From assembly GCA_947166335.1 (NCBI GenBank), contig CAMVDS010000011.1:1-27873 (forward strand): a stretch of 27,873 nt of DNA. The letters are read 5' to 3'. The notes beneath the pieces were generated by a model. It ran no database searches and had not been told where the DNA came from. It was given only the letters and a program-made list of their open reading frames with translations. Position numbers and translations under genes: made by a program. Source of the DNA: an uncultured Mollicutes bacterium (GTDB lineage Bacteria > Bacillota_I > Bacilli_A > Acholeplasmatales > JAEDCM01). Shown here one piece after another: positions 7,449-15,133 of the stretch (position 1 is the first letter of the stretch; each line of letters opens with the position of its first letter).

Positions 7449-7869
7449 AATATAATTTTGTAAAACAATCTTCTTCGTTAAAATCTAACTTGTATTTATT
7501 TGTATCCATAAATACGATTGTCCCTAGATAATTTATCTTTGCTCCGTTAATTGATAAATCTTTAAAGATTGCTGAAAAACGCCATCTTTCTATATTATCA
7601 ATATTACCATACCCCTTAATTATTAATACTGCTTCTTTTTGAACTAATTCCTTTGATAGTTTAATTAAATCTATATTTAAATCTTCTTTTAAGTCTATTG
7701 TTATATAGTTAATATTCCTATCATTAAAATAGTCAGTAACAAGAATAGCTAAATCTTCTTCGTTACCATATAAAGCATAATTTGTATATTTATTACCATT
7801 ATATTTAAGAGTATTTCCGTTGACAATTATGAAATTATCTAGATTGTCCATTAATTCCATTACATCCAT
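7447..7869 (-). CDS. 140-aa protein of unknown function, degenerate P-loop-like pattern
   Basis: Not recognised. The 140-residue acidic protein alternates beta and helix segments: ALYGNEEDLAILVTDYFN (about 32-49), INYITIDLKED, then EAVLIIKGYGNID (about 79-91) and INYLGTIVFMDTNKYKLDF near the end. The order strand-turn-helix, a hydrophobic strand ending in an acidic turn and a late strand with FMD recalls an AAA-type nucleotide-binding core without Walker A lysine, but this is only a pattern impression. The ATG at 7869 follows AGGGAG. It is a single gene, transcribed minus, between two terminators. Confidence 0.7.
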   Translation of the reverse strand: MDVMELMDNLDNFIIVNGNTLKYNGNKYTNYALYGNEEDLAILVTDYFNDRNINYITIDLKEDLNIDLIKLSKELVQKEAVLIIKGYGNIDNIERWRFSAIFKDLSINGAKINYLGTIVFMDTNKYKLDFNEEDCFTKLY

Positions 7870-7936
7870 AATAAATCTCCCTTCATATTAAATTTATATA
7901 TCGCCTACCTACTTTTATTTTATATTATATACATAT

Positions 7937-7969
7937 AAAAAACAAGAATTTAATTTTCAATTCTTGTTT
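7937..7969 (-). terminator. Terminator of the zinc-ribbon gene
   Basis: An 11-bp perfect stem AAACAAGAATT (7940-7950) and AATTCTTGTTT (7959-7969) with an 8-base loop; the minus strand continues in T to 7937. Confidence 0.85.
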
Positions 7970-7975
7970 CTAATA

Positions 7976-8881
7976 CTATTTCTTACATAAAGGGCATTTC
8001 TTTCCTTTAACCTTAGATGCCACACTCATTTTATATTCTTTACCACATTTATTACATTTCCATAAAACTATTTTTTTAGAATCTATCATAAGTGATTGCA
8101 TATCTATTTTATTATTAGTAGAATATTCTTTAACTAAGTCTGGTCTTAATGTTTTTAAATCAGTTTTCCCAACTATAGGTTTTAGATTTAAACAATAAGG
8201 ACATGTTCTACTATTATTAATTCTATTAGAAAGTGTTGTTTGATAACTATGACCATTAGAACATATTAACCATATTTTCTTTCTAGAGCCCTTTGTTAAT
8301 TTATATGGATCTATATCTATATTTTTATCTTTATCCCATTCTTTTTTTATCTTTGGATATAAAGTAAAAATATCATTGATTCCTTTAACAATTTTTCTTT
8401 TAGCACATTTGTTACACATAGCTTTTCCTGATACTAATTGTTTAATAGATGCTATAAAAGAGTGACCTTTATCGCATATAAAGCAGAACTTTTCATCAGA
8501 TTTAGGAGAATACATATATGGCTTTTTGTCGCCATTTTTTACATCATCCCATCTTTTAGCAATATCAGGATATAATGTTTCTAAATCGTTGATTCCTCTA
8601 ACTACTACTTTATTAGCACACATAGGACAACCTGATTCATAATGCCCTGTTCTTGCGTTTGGAGATAGCATATATGAGAAACCATCTTTAGAGCATTTCC
8701 AATATACTTTTTTTGTTGAATCAAAATCTATTTCTTTAATAGATATTTTGTTTTTTTCATTATCCCATTCATCTATTAAATATTGTTTATCATTATTAAT
8801 ACAATAATCATATAAATTATTAGGATTATCAGCTTCAACAATTTTTTCATCATCAAAAGAGAATTCTAATTGCTTACCCAT
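7976..8881 (-). CDS. Zinc-ribbon/treble-clef repeat protein (DUF4379-like)
   Basis: The 301-residue protein is a chain of four zinc-binding units with the DUF4379 (probable zinc-ribbon, treble clef) pattern. Each has an aromatic-rich first knuckle and a second CxxC knuckle: VYWKCSKDG with GCPMC, FCFICDKGHSF with CNKC, IWLICSNGHSY with CPYC, and VLWKCNKCG with CPLC at the C-terminus. Between them lies a repeated linker of the form NDLETLYPDIAKRWDD (three full copies; the first linker, YLIDEWDNEKN, is partial). Such arrays are common in phages, giant viruses and accessory islands, sometimes next to nuclease domains; here no nuclease motif is present, so DNA or RNA binding is inferred. Own extended -10 promoter, AGGAGG site and terminator. 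Confidence 0.85.
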   Translation of the reverse strand: MGKQLEFSFDDEKIVEADNPNNLYDYCINNDKQYLIDEWDNEKNKISIKEIDFDSTKKVYWKCSKDGFSYMLSPNARTGHYESGCPMCANKVVVRGINDLETLYPDIAKRWDDVKNGDKKPYMYSPKSDEKFCFICDKGHSFIASIKQLVSGKAMCNKCAKRKIVKGINDIFTLYPKIKKEWDKDKNIDIDPYKLTKGSRKKIWLICSNGHSYQTTLSNRINNSRTCPYCLNLKPIVGKTDLKTLRPDLVKEYSTNNKIDMQSLMIDSKKIVLWKCNKCGKEYKMSVASKVKGKKCPLCKK

Positions 8882-8901
8882 AAATACACCTCCTACTAAA
8901 T

Positions 8902-8910
8902 ATTATAACA
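8902..8910 (-). promoter_or_regulatory. Extended -10 promoter of the zinc-ribbon gene
   Basis: On the minus strand TGTTATAAT (TG-n-TATAAT) lies about 20 bases before the start codon at 8881. No good -35 box is visible. Confidence 0.5.
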
Positions 8911-8914
8911 TAAT

Positions 8915-8954
8915 AAAAAAAGGATTAAATCATTTTGTTTTTGATTTAATCCTT
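8915..8954 (-). terminator. Terminator of the DUF6935-like unit
   Basis: A 13-bp perfect stem (8920-8932 with 8942-8954) and a 9-base loop are followed on the minus strand by five T (8919-8915). Confidence 0.9.
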
Positions 8955-8959
8955 ATTCA

Positions 8960-9355
8960 TTAAATTCTTTCTAATTTGAATAAAATATATTCTAGATGTC
9001 CTTCTTCGTCTAATCTTAATGGTTCAAGGTGAGGTTCATCATTCATTTCATCATAACCTAACTCAAAGAAATAATCATTTCCTTTTTTTATAATAGGTGT
9101 TACTTCTACTTCATATATTCCATCTTCAACTTCTTTAAATCCTTCTTCTATAGCTTCTTGTTTTTCTTTGCCAGTTAAAGGCATGCGTACAGCCATAGAA
9201 TCTTCAGTAATTACATAGATAGCTTTTAACATGTATTTTAAATCAGCATCTACTTTTTTACTTTTTAAAGCTTCATCTCTGGTTATAAATTTTAATTCCC
9301 CATCAGTAAATTCAGGAATAAAACCTATTCTCCAACTTCCTTTAATATCAGCCAT
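8960..9355 (-). CDS. 131-aa acidic protein of unknown function
   Basis: Not recognised. The sequence starts MADIKGSWRIGFIPEFTDG, has many beta-prone stretches (ELKFITRDEA, DGIYEVEVTPIIKKGNDYF, HLEYILFKLERI) and no signal peptide or membrane segment. The GSWRIG opening and repeated short strands recall small lipocalin-like or calycin barrels, but I see no decisive motif. It starts 5 bases after the preceding gene, with its GGGGGT binding site built into that gene's last codons, so translation of the two is very likely coupled. Confidence 0.75.
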   Translation of the reverse strand: MADIKGSWRIGFIPEFTDGELKFITRDEALKSKKVDADLKYMLKAIYVITEDSMAVRMPLTGKEKQEAIEEGFKEVEDGIYEVEVTPIIKKGNDYFFELGYDEMNDEPHLEPLRLDEEGHLEYILFKLERI

Positions 9356-9360
9356 TTATT

Positions 9361-9966
9361 TTACCCCCAAGGATTTTGTGATTTAGGTGTTTTAATACCA
9401 ACCATTAAGAATTGTTGCCATAGATACCATGTTCCTGAAGCAACTCTAAGTTGTACTTGACGCTCTGCATCTGCACCACCTGAATAAATGTGTAATGTAC
9501 AATAAGTATCTTGTTCATAAGAATGTGAATTAGTAAATAATTCTAATGTATATGGTTTAGATGGAGTATATTCATTCTCTGGTGTTGCACCTTTAAAATA
9601 AGAAATTGGAATTAATTTTCCTCCATTACTATCTCTAAATCTATCATCAAAGAATTGAATTTCACTTGGAAGTAATGGCTTTTGGTGTGGTCCTCTAACA
9701 AAGTTTAAACATTTAATTCCTTCATCTTTATTTTTAGCATAAATGCATAAACTAAGAATTGATAACGCAGCTGTTTTATATGGAGTATCCATACTAGCTT
9801 CACTTAATGCTTTTAATTCATCTAAATTGTTAGGTAGACTGCTAAATTGAAATCTAACTGTACCTTGTTCTCTTTTTCTATTTTGTTCATTTTCTTTTAC
9901 TGCTTGCTTAACATCATTTTTAACTTCATTAACTGCTTTTTTCTTAAATATATCGAATAATCCCAT
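9361..9966 (-). CDS. DUF6935-like protein
   Basis: This 201-residue protein begins MGLFDIFKKKAVNEVKNDV, a basic amphipathic helix typical of many Bacillota accessory proteins, then has a body with FSSLPNNLDELKAL (about 43), DTPYKTAALSILSLCIYA, an invariant-looking FVRGP near 88-92 and SYFKGATPENEYTPSKPY (about 122-139), followed by GGADAERQVQLR and a final IKTPKSQNPWG. From memory this matches the DUF6935 family of gut Firmicutes, whose function is unknown. It heads a two-gene unit with the 131-aa gene. Start supported by GGGGGAT eight bases before ATG. Confidence 0.75.
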   Translation of the reverse strand: MGLFDIFKKKAVNEVKNDVKQAVKENEQNRKREQGTVRFQFSSLPNNLDELKALSEASMDTPYKTAALSILSLCIYAKNKDEGIKCLNFVRGPHQKPLLPSEIQFFDDRFRDSNGGKLIPISYFKGATPENEYTPSKPYTLELFTNSHSYEQDTYCTLHIYSGGADAERQVQLRVASGTWYLWQQFLMVGIKTPKSQNPWG

Positions 9967-10003
9967 TATAATATCCCCCTTTTTAAGATTATTATCTAAT
10001 TAA

Positions 10004-10032
10004 AGTATACTATAAATATAATAAATAAGAAA
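10004..10032 (-). promoter_or_regulatory. Putative promoter of the DUF6935-like unit
   Basis: On the minus strand TTTCTT (10027-10032), 17 bases, TATACT (10004-10009). The -35 is poor. It lies directly beside the terminator of the iron operon. Confidence 0.4.
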
Positions 10033-10033
10033 T

Positions 10034-10058
10034 AAAAAAATCTATCAACCGATAGATT
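10034..10058 (-). terminator. Terminator of the iron-uptake operon
   Basis: Stem AATCTATC (10039-10046) and GATAGATT (10051-10058), loop AACC, then T on the minus strand down to 10034. It is the only convincing terminator after the seven-gene unit beginning at 16777. Confidence 0.8.
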
Positions 10059-10061
10059 CAT

Positions 10062-10613
10062 TTATTCTTTTGTTTTAATATAAAGTATTATGCTTCCAAT
10101 AATATCAAAGAAAAACATACATAAGAATATAATTGATGTAATAATTGATCCTTTTACTTTTATTTCTTTTTTTGCCATCTTATTTATGATATATGCAATA
10201 TCAAATAAACTTGTAGATATCATTAATATATAAGTTATAGCTACTAATATGCATAATACAATTGGAGCTGCAAGGAATAGCCATGGATTTAAGAATCCAA
10301 CCACTAAGAAACAACAAATCATAAAATTAATTATATACCAAGGTATCAATAATAGTTTTATTATCATAGTTGTTTTTGTTGGATTATAAATGCCTCTAAA
10401 AAGGCTTATTAAGGCTATTATCACATTTACAATACAAATTGGTATAATTAATGCAGTCGCAATTATTCCGCCTAATAATAGGCCTGGAAATAATTTATCA
10501 GTTAATTCTCCTATATTAGGTATTCTTACCATAATTATTAAAATATAAAAAGGTAAATGAGCTAAATACATTAATATAAGCTGAATAATTAATAATATTT
10601 TATTACTTTTCAT
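10062..10613 (-). CDS. Small multi-spanning membrane protein
   Basis: Not recognised. The 183-residue protein has about six hydrophobic segments (roughly 4-28, 40-58, 58-72, 83-105, 108-132, 156-179) joined by short loops, with NPWLFLAAP in the fourth loop region and a lysine-rich NKMAKKEIKVKG before the last segment. It is the final gene of the iron-uptake operon, 2 bases after the Sel1-repeat gene. A link to iron uptake is suggested only by the operon; it could equally be a passenger. Confidence 0.75.
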   Translation of the reverse strand: MKSNKILLIIQLILMYLAHLPFYILIIMVRIPNIGELTDKLFPGLLLGGIIATALIIPICIVNVIIALISLFRGIYNPTKTTMIIKLLLIPWYIINFMICCFLVVGFLNPWLFLAAPIVLCILVAITYILMISTSLFDIAYIINKMAKKEIKVKGSIITSIIFLCMFFFDIIGSIILYIKTKE

Positions 10614-10615
10614 TT

Positions 10616-11275
10616 TTAGTCTTCAACATAGATATTTGGAGCAAGTTCTTCTAGTTCTTTTGCCTTCTTCAAATCTTGTTCTACTCCTATTCCTTCTTTA
10701 TAGAATCTAGCAAGTTCTAATACAGCTTCACTATATTTTTGATCCATTCCACGTTCTAATAATTCTTTTGCTTTTTTATAATCTTGTTCTACATATTTAC
10801 CATTAGTGTAATATGAAGCAAGTGTTGTTGAAGCAACTCCATTACCTTTTTCACTAGATTTATTTAACCATTCTAAGCCTAGATTTATATTTACATCAGT
10901 ACCCTTTCCTTCTAGTAGGCATGATGCAAAATTAGCCATACCAGATAAAGAATTCATATTAGCGCTAGTATGATAATATTTGAAAGCTTTAACTAAATCT
11001 TTTTCTACGCCAATGCCTTGTTCATACATTACACCAACTCTATTTGTTGCTTCTGCATCTCCTTGATTAGAAGCTTTAATAAAATAATCAAATGATTTTT
11101 TTAAATCCTTTTTTACTCCATCCCCAAAATAATACATACATCCTAAATTATATGTAGCAAAATAATTACCCATATCAGAAGACTTCATAAATAATTCTAG
11201 TGCTTTATCTAATTGTCCTTCTTTTAATGCTTTATTGCCTTCTTGAAGTAATCTGTTATCTTCTTTTAGTGCCAT
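10616..11275 (-). CDS. Sel1-like tetratricopeptide repeat protein
   Basis: A 219-residue helical repeat protein. After an N-terminal TPR-like helix pair (LLQEGNKALKEGQLDKALEL) come about five Sel1-like repeats, for example ATYNLGCMYYFGDGVKKDLK, ATNRVGVMYEQGIGVEKDLV and AVLELARFYKEGIGVEQDLK, each with the G-x-G/D-V-x-x-D hallmark between helices. Such proteins are adaptors for protein-protein contact. There is no signal peptide, so it is cytoplasmic. Its ATG shares one base with the TAA of the upstream ATPase gene (TAATG), so translation is tightly coupled to the transporter. That coupling, more than its family, hints at a role with the ABC system. Confidence 0.88.
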   Translation of the reverse strand: MALKEDNRLLQEGNKALKEGQLDKALELFMKSSDMGNYFATYNLGCMYYFGDGVKKDLKKSFDYFIKASNQGDAEATNRVGVMYEQGIGVEKDLVKAFKYYHTSANMNSLSGMANFASCLLEGKGTDVNINLGLEWLNKSSEKGNGVASTTLASYYTNGKYVEQDYKKAKELLERGMDQKYSEAVLELARFYKEGIGVEQDLKKAKELEELAPNIYVED

Positions 11276-12075
11276 TAATTCTTCTCCTCCCTAAATAAAT
11301 CATAAGTTAAACATACTGGTTTATTTCTATCTTCATCCATTACAATCTTTCCATCAATTCTAAAACATTCTTTTAGCATTTCACTTGTAAGCACATCAAC
11401 AGGATCACCGTATTTAAATATTTCACCTTTTTTCATAGAAAGCAATTTATCAGAATATCTTGCGGCTAAATTTAGATCATGTAATACCATTATAATAGTT
11501 ACTCCATTTTCTTCATTTAGCTTCTTTAATAATTCTAAGACTTCTAGTTGGTGACATAAGTCAAGGTAAGTTGTTGGTTCATCAAGTAATATTATATCAG
11601 TTTGTTGAGCTAAAGCCATAGCAATCCAAGCTCTTTGTCTTTGCCCACCTGATAGGAAAGCTATTTCTCTATCTTTAAATTCAACCATATTTGTAGCTTC
11701 TAGTGCCCACATGATAATCTTCTTATCATCTTCTTTTAAATGACCAAATCCTTTTTGATAAGGAAATCTTCCATAACTAACTAATTCATATACAGTTAGA
11801 GTTCCTGGAGCTTGTGGAGATTGTGGTAATATAGCCATTTCTTTAGCTATATCCTTGCTTCTAGCATTAGATATATCATTATCATTTATAATGATTATTC
11901 CATCTTCTTTTGGAATGATTCTACCTATAGCTTTAAGTAGTGTAGATTTACCACACCCATTAGCTCCTATAATAGATGTAATCTTTCCTTTTTCAAATCC
12001 TATATTAAAATCAGGTACGATAATTACTTTATCATAACCAATTTTTAAATTTTTTGTTTCAATTGCATTACTCAT
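11275..12075 (-). CDS. FecE/FhuC-type ABC transporter ATP-binding protein
   Basis: This is the ATPase of an importer for ferric siderophores, haem or cobalamin. In the 266-residue product the Walker A GANGCGKS is at 37-44, the Q-loop glutamine near 85, the signature LSGGQRQR at 141-148 and Walker B with DEPTTYLD at 165-172, followed by the H-loop VLHDLN. DEPTTYLD is the usual form in this subfamily. I choose ATG at 12075 behind GAGGTGA; the GTG at 12084 is itself part of that site. It follows the second permease by 5 bases and ends sharing a base with the Sel1-repeat gene. The exact substrate cannot be read from the ATPase. Confidence 0.95.
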   Translation of the reverse strand: MSNAIETKNLKIGYDKVIIVPDFNIGFEKGKITSIIGANGCGKSTLLKAIGRIIPKEDGIIIINDNDISNARSKDIAKEMAILPQSPQAPGTLTVYELVSYGRFPYQKGFGHLKEDDKKIIMWALEATNMVEFKDREIAFLSGGQRQRAWIAMALAQQTDIILLDEPTTYLDLCHQLEVLELLKKLNEENGVTIIMVLHDLNLAARYSDKLLSMKKGEIFKYGDPVDVLTSEMLKECFRIDGKIVMDEDRNKPVCLTYDLFREEKN

Positions 12076-12080
12076 AATTA

Positions 12081-13106
12081 TCACCTCGTCTTAATTAATA
12101 AATATAAGAAATATGGAACAGCAATAATAGATACAAATATACCTGTTGGAATATTAGCAAATATACTTACATTTTCTACTAAAGTATTCGCAAGAATAAT
12201 AATAATACCACTGACTGCACCACTTGCTGGAATCAAATACTTTGTTTTTGTGCCAACTAATCTTCTTGCTATATGTGGTCCTATTAAACCTAGGAAGAAG
12301 AAATTTCCACCAAATGCTACAGATGCACTTGACATTCCAACAGCAAGTAATGATAGTATTATAAATGATTTTTTTACATTTACTCCAAGACTTGTTGCTG
12401 TATCATAACCTAAATTAATTACATCTAATGTAGATGTATAAACCATTGTTATACTAAAGAATATTAATATCCAAACAAATAAAACTAATACATTCATCCA
12501 AGGTATTGTATTAGATATATCTCCAGCATTCCATCTTTGTAGATTGCCTAATTGATTTTCATCTAATACATACATAAGAAATGTCGATATTGCGCCATAA
12601 AACGCACTCATCGCAACACCTGTCATAATAAGCTTTGTAGGGCTTATAGGCTTACGCCTTTTAGTTCCTAAAAGATATATTATGAGTGCTGAAATAATAC
12701 CACCTATTAAGGCTAAAATAGGTAAGGCAATAGGTCCCCCAATTGCTTTTGTTGATAGGAAAGCAAAGTATAATGTAACAAATAAACTAGAACCATCAGC
12801 TACACCTAATGTACCAGGGGATGCTAAATCATTATGTAATAGATTTTGCATTATAACACCTGCAGCTCCCATTCCAAGACCTACTAATAAGGCTAAGAAT
12901 AATCTAGGAAGTCTACTATTAATAACTATATCTATTTCTTTTGGGTCTCCCTTATGGAATAAAGCCATTATTACATGAGGGAAGCTTATACCTGCTTTTC
13001 CTATAGAACAGCCTATTAAAAACACAATAAATAAACTAACAAACAAAGTAGTAATAATAATTATTCTTTTTATACTTCTTTGTCTTTGTGTAAGATCTTT
13101 AATCAT
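12081..13106 (-). CDS. FecCD-type ABC transporter permease (second subunit)
   Basis: A 341-residue permease of the FecCD/BtuC group with about nine or ten membrane segments. Typical motifs are present: NSRLPRLFLALLVGLGMGAAG near the N-terminal third, NDLASPGTLGVADGSS, the cytoplasmic coupling region GGNFFFLGLIGPHIAR, and the C-terminal PTGIFVSIIAVPYFLYLL. I use the ATG at 13106, giving an 8-base overlap with the preceding permease; a longer frame to 13157 would overlap by 59 bases and adds residues without family character. The ribosome binding site lies in a small hairpin inside the end of the upstream gene, which suggests coupled translation of the two permease subunits that form one heterodimer. 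Confidence 0.93.
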   Translation of the reverse strand: MIKDLTQRQRSIKRIIIITTLFVSLFIVFLIGCSIGKAGISFPHVIMALFHKGDPKEIDIVINSRLPRLFLALLVGLGMGAAGVIMQNLLHNDLASPGTLGVADGSSLFVTLYFAFLSTKAIGGPIALPILALIGGIISALIIYLLGTKRRKPISPTKLIMTGVAMSAFYGAISTFLMYVLDENQLGNLQRWNAGDISNTIPWMNVLVLFVWILIFFSITMVYTSTLDVINLGYDTATSLGVNVKKSFIILSLLAVGMSSASVAFGGNFFFLGLIGPHIARRLVGTKTKYLIPASGAVSGIIIILANTLVENVSIFANIPTGIFVSIIAVPYFLYLLIKTR

Positions 13107-14124
13107 AGAAGGAATCACCTTCCTGTCTTCTAGATACATAAATGAAGAATGGAACACCTATGATTGTAATTATTAAACCTACTGGGAATTCAAATCCAGG
13201 ATGAATTGTTTTAGCGACTAAATCAACAAATAAAACAAATATTGCACCTAAAATTCCACAGCTAGGTAGAACTAATCTATAATCAGTTCCAACTAAGTAT
13301 CTACAAATATATGGAATCATAAGACCGATGTAAGCAACAGGACCTATCATAACTACGGCTACTGCTGATAAGACTAAAACTATTATTGTTGATAATGTTT
13401 TAATTAATACAACATTAGCGCCTAGGCCTTTTGATACATCTTCTCCTAAATTCATTACTGTTAGGCTTCTAGATATTAATAATGATATTACTATACCTAC
13501 CAAGAATATTGGTAAGGCAATATAAATATCATTCCAAATGGTATTTGCACTTGAACCATTCGTATATCTTACCATTTGAGTCATAAGCCCTTCTTTAATG
13601 ATAATAGCTGTTGTTAAGCTTGTAAGTAATGTTGATACAGCCATACCAGACAAGACCATTCTATCAGCTGTTATTTTACCTTTACCTACAAAAGCAATCA
13701 TATAAATTAAGACTGTAACAAGTGCAGCTCCGGCAGCTGCCATACCCATTTTTTCATAACGACCAGCCCAAGGCATAAACGCAACAACTATTATTACACC
13801 TAAAGTTGATCCAGCACTTATACCCATAATACCACTATCAGCCATAGGGTTTTTAGTAGTACCTTGCATTATAGCTCCAGCAATTGCTAAGCTTGCTCCA
13901 ACAATTATATCAGCTATAACTCTAGGCATATTAGCTTCTCTAATATAAAACTGATTGTCAGAATCTGCGTTATAATGAAAAATGGCGCTAAATACGTCTT
14001 TTATGCTATAAACATGATTACCATTAAAGAAAAGCGATAAAAGACTTATGGCTAATAAAGCCACAAGTCCTATTATCAAGACAATTATAAATTTCTTTTT
14101 ATTGCTTACTTTTCTTTCTCTCAA
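13099..14124 (-). CDS. FecCD-type ABC transporter permease (first subunit)
   Basis: A permease of about 341 residues and nine to ten membrane segments, partner of the next gene. Seen are REANMPRVIADIIVGASLAIAG in its N-terminal third, NPMADSGIMGISAGS, the coupling loop VAYIGLMIPYICR and the end FPVGLIITIIGVPFFIYVSR. The start is a TTG. The TTG at 14133 directly abuts AGGGG, which is too close, whereas the TTG at 14124 has that AGGGG eight bases upstream, so I prefer 14124 (RERKVSNKKKF after the initiator). AGGGG overlaps the TAG stop of the binding-protein gene, so this gene too is probably coupled to its neighbour. A non-ATG start may keep permease levels below those of the lipoproteins. Confidence 0.93.
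   Translation of the reverse strand: MRERKVSNKKKFIIVLIIGLVALLAISLLSLFFNGNHVYSIKDVFSAIFHYNADSDNQFYIREANMPRVIADIIVGASLAIAGAIMQGTTKNPMADSGIMGISAGSTLGVIIVVAFMPWAGRYEKMGMAAAGAALVTVLIYMIAFVGKGKITADRMVLSGMAVSTLLTSLTTAIIIKEGLMTQMVRYTNGSSANTIWNDIYIALPIFLVGIVISLLISRSLTVMNLGEDVSKGLGANVVLIKTLSTIIVLVLSAVAVVMIGPVAYIGLMIPYICRYLVGTDYRLVLPSCGILGAIFVLFVDLVAKTIHPGFEFPVGLIITIIGVPFFIYVSRRQEGDSFYD
13108..13122 (-). promoter_or_regulatory. Hairpin hiding the ribosome binding site of the second permease
   Basis: On the minus strand GAAGG-TGATT-CCTTC folds across the AAGGTGA Shine-Dalgarno, directly before the ATG at 13106. It lies in the last codons of the upstream permease, so a ribosome finishing that gene would open it. 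Confidence 0.4.
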
Positions 14125-14136
14125 AGTATTCAACCC

Positions 14137-15117
14137 CTAAGCTTTTAAAGCAATTTTAAAAGCGTCTAATATTTGTGAATATTGATCAAATAATAATATT
14201 ACACCTTTTTGAGCAAATGTATCCATATTAATTACACCTACTCTATTTTGTCTTACGGATTTTAATCTCTTCCATCCAGGTTTTTCAGTTACAAATGTAG
14301 AAATAGTTTTTCCACCTGTAGCTGCAAAGAAAACTAGATCTCCTTCGTAATCTATTAGATTAGAATCTGCGATTGGTTCATATGCTAGTTGTGATTCATT
14401 TTGCATAAATTCTTTAACATTATCTAATCTATTAACACCTAGATAATCAAATAAGATTGTATTCATAAAGAATCCTCTTTCAGGCACTAATGAAATACCA
14501 CCCATATAAGTATAAATAGTTAATGTTTTATTACCAAGCTTTAAATCAGTTAAAGCAGTCATCATTTCACTTTTTAAATTAGTTTCATAATCAATTAGCT
14601 TCTGTGCTGATTCTTCTAAGCCAAATAATTTTCCAATATATTTTAATCTATTATTAAAATCTGTACTATCAGTTAAAAGTGGAATTGTAGGACATATTTT
14701 AGCAAGATTTTTAATATTATCACTACTCATTCTCTCATTAACTAAGATTAATTCAGGATGATACGAATATACTTCTTCATATGAATATGGACTAGCATTT
14801 TCAAGTTGTTTAGCACCTTCATAATACTTTTCATATCCAGTGATATCTGTTGAATTTTCATAAGCTAAAATCTTAATACCAAATGCGACAACATCTTGAC
14901 TACCAAATATGCATACTATTTTTCTAGTATTCATGTTGTAGGTAACAGTATCGCCATTTGAAATCAAAACGGAATTTAGTTTTTCTTCAGTTCCTCTAGT
15001 ATCTTCTAAAACTGGAAAATTATCATCTATTTGAACATCTTGTTTTTGACTATTACCACATCCAGTAATTGTAAAACACAATATGAATGTCATAATCAAA
15101 GTAATTATTTTTTTCAT
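14137..15117 (-). CDS. Substrate-binding lipoprotein of the iron-type ABC importer
   Basis: A 326-residue periplasmic-binding-protein-like lipoprotein (Peripla_BP_2 type, ferric siderophore/haem/B12). The N-terminus is a lipoprotein signal with lipobox ITGC (Cys20), so it is anchored to the outer face of the cell membrane. The first lobe opens with NTRKIVCIFGSQDVVAFG, then YSYEEVYSYHPELILVNERM and ICPTIPLLTDSTDF, and the long helix and second lobe include EPIADSNLIDYEGDLVFFAAT. This order is standard for class III binding proteins. It would hand its ligand to the two permeases encoded next. It follows the 547-aa lipoprotein gene by 16 bases. Iron-compound uptake is the likeliest role; cobalamin cannot be excluded. 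Confidence 0.92.
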   Translation of the reverse strand: MKKIITLIMTFILCFTITGCGNSQKQDVQIDDNFPVLEDTRGTEEKLNSVLISNGDTVTYNMNTRKIVCIFGSQDVVAFGIKILAYENSTDITGYEKYYEGAKQLENASPYSYEEVYSYHPELILVNERMSSDNIKNLAKICPTIPLLTDSTDFNNRLKYIGKLFGLEESAQKLIDYETNLKSEMMTALTDLKLGNKTLTIYTYMGGISLVPERGFFMNTILFDYLGVNRLDNVKEFMQNESQLAYEPIADSNLIDYEGDLVFFAATGGKTISTFVTEKPGWKRLKSVRQNRVGVINMDTFAQKGVILLFDQYSQILDAFKIALKA

Positions 15118-15133
15118 TTATATCAAATCCTTA

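Noticed and set aside
7976..8881. Zinc-ribbon protein as an HNH or other nuclease
   Set aside because: The cysteine pairs recall treble-clef nucleases, but no catalytic HNH, Asp-His or GIY-YIG pattern is present in any of the four units.
13107..13157. Longer N-terminus for the second FecCD permease
   Set aside because: It would overlap the first permease by 59 bases. The residues are not like the family and the ATG at 13106 has its own binding site.
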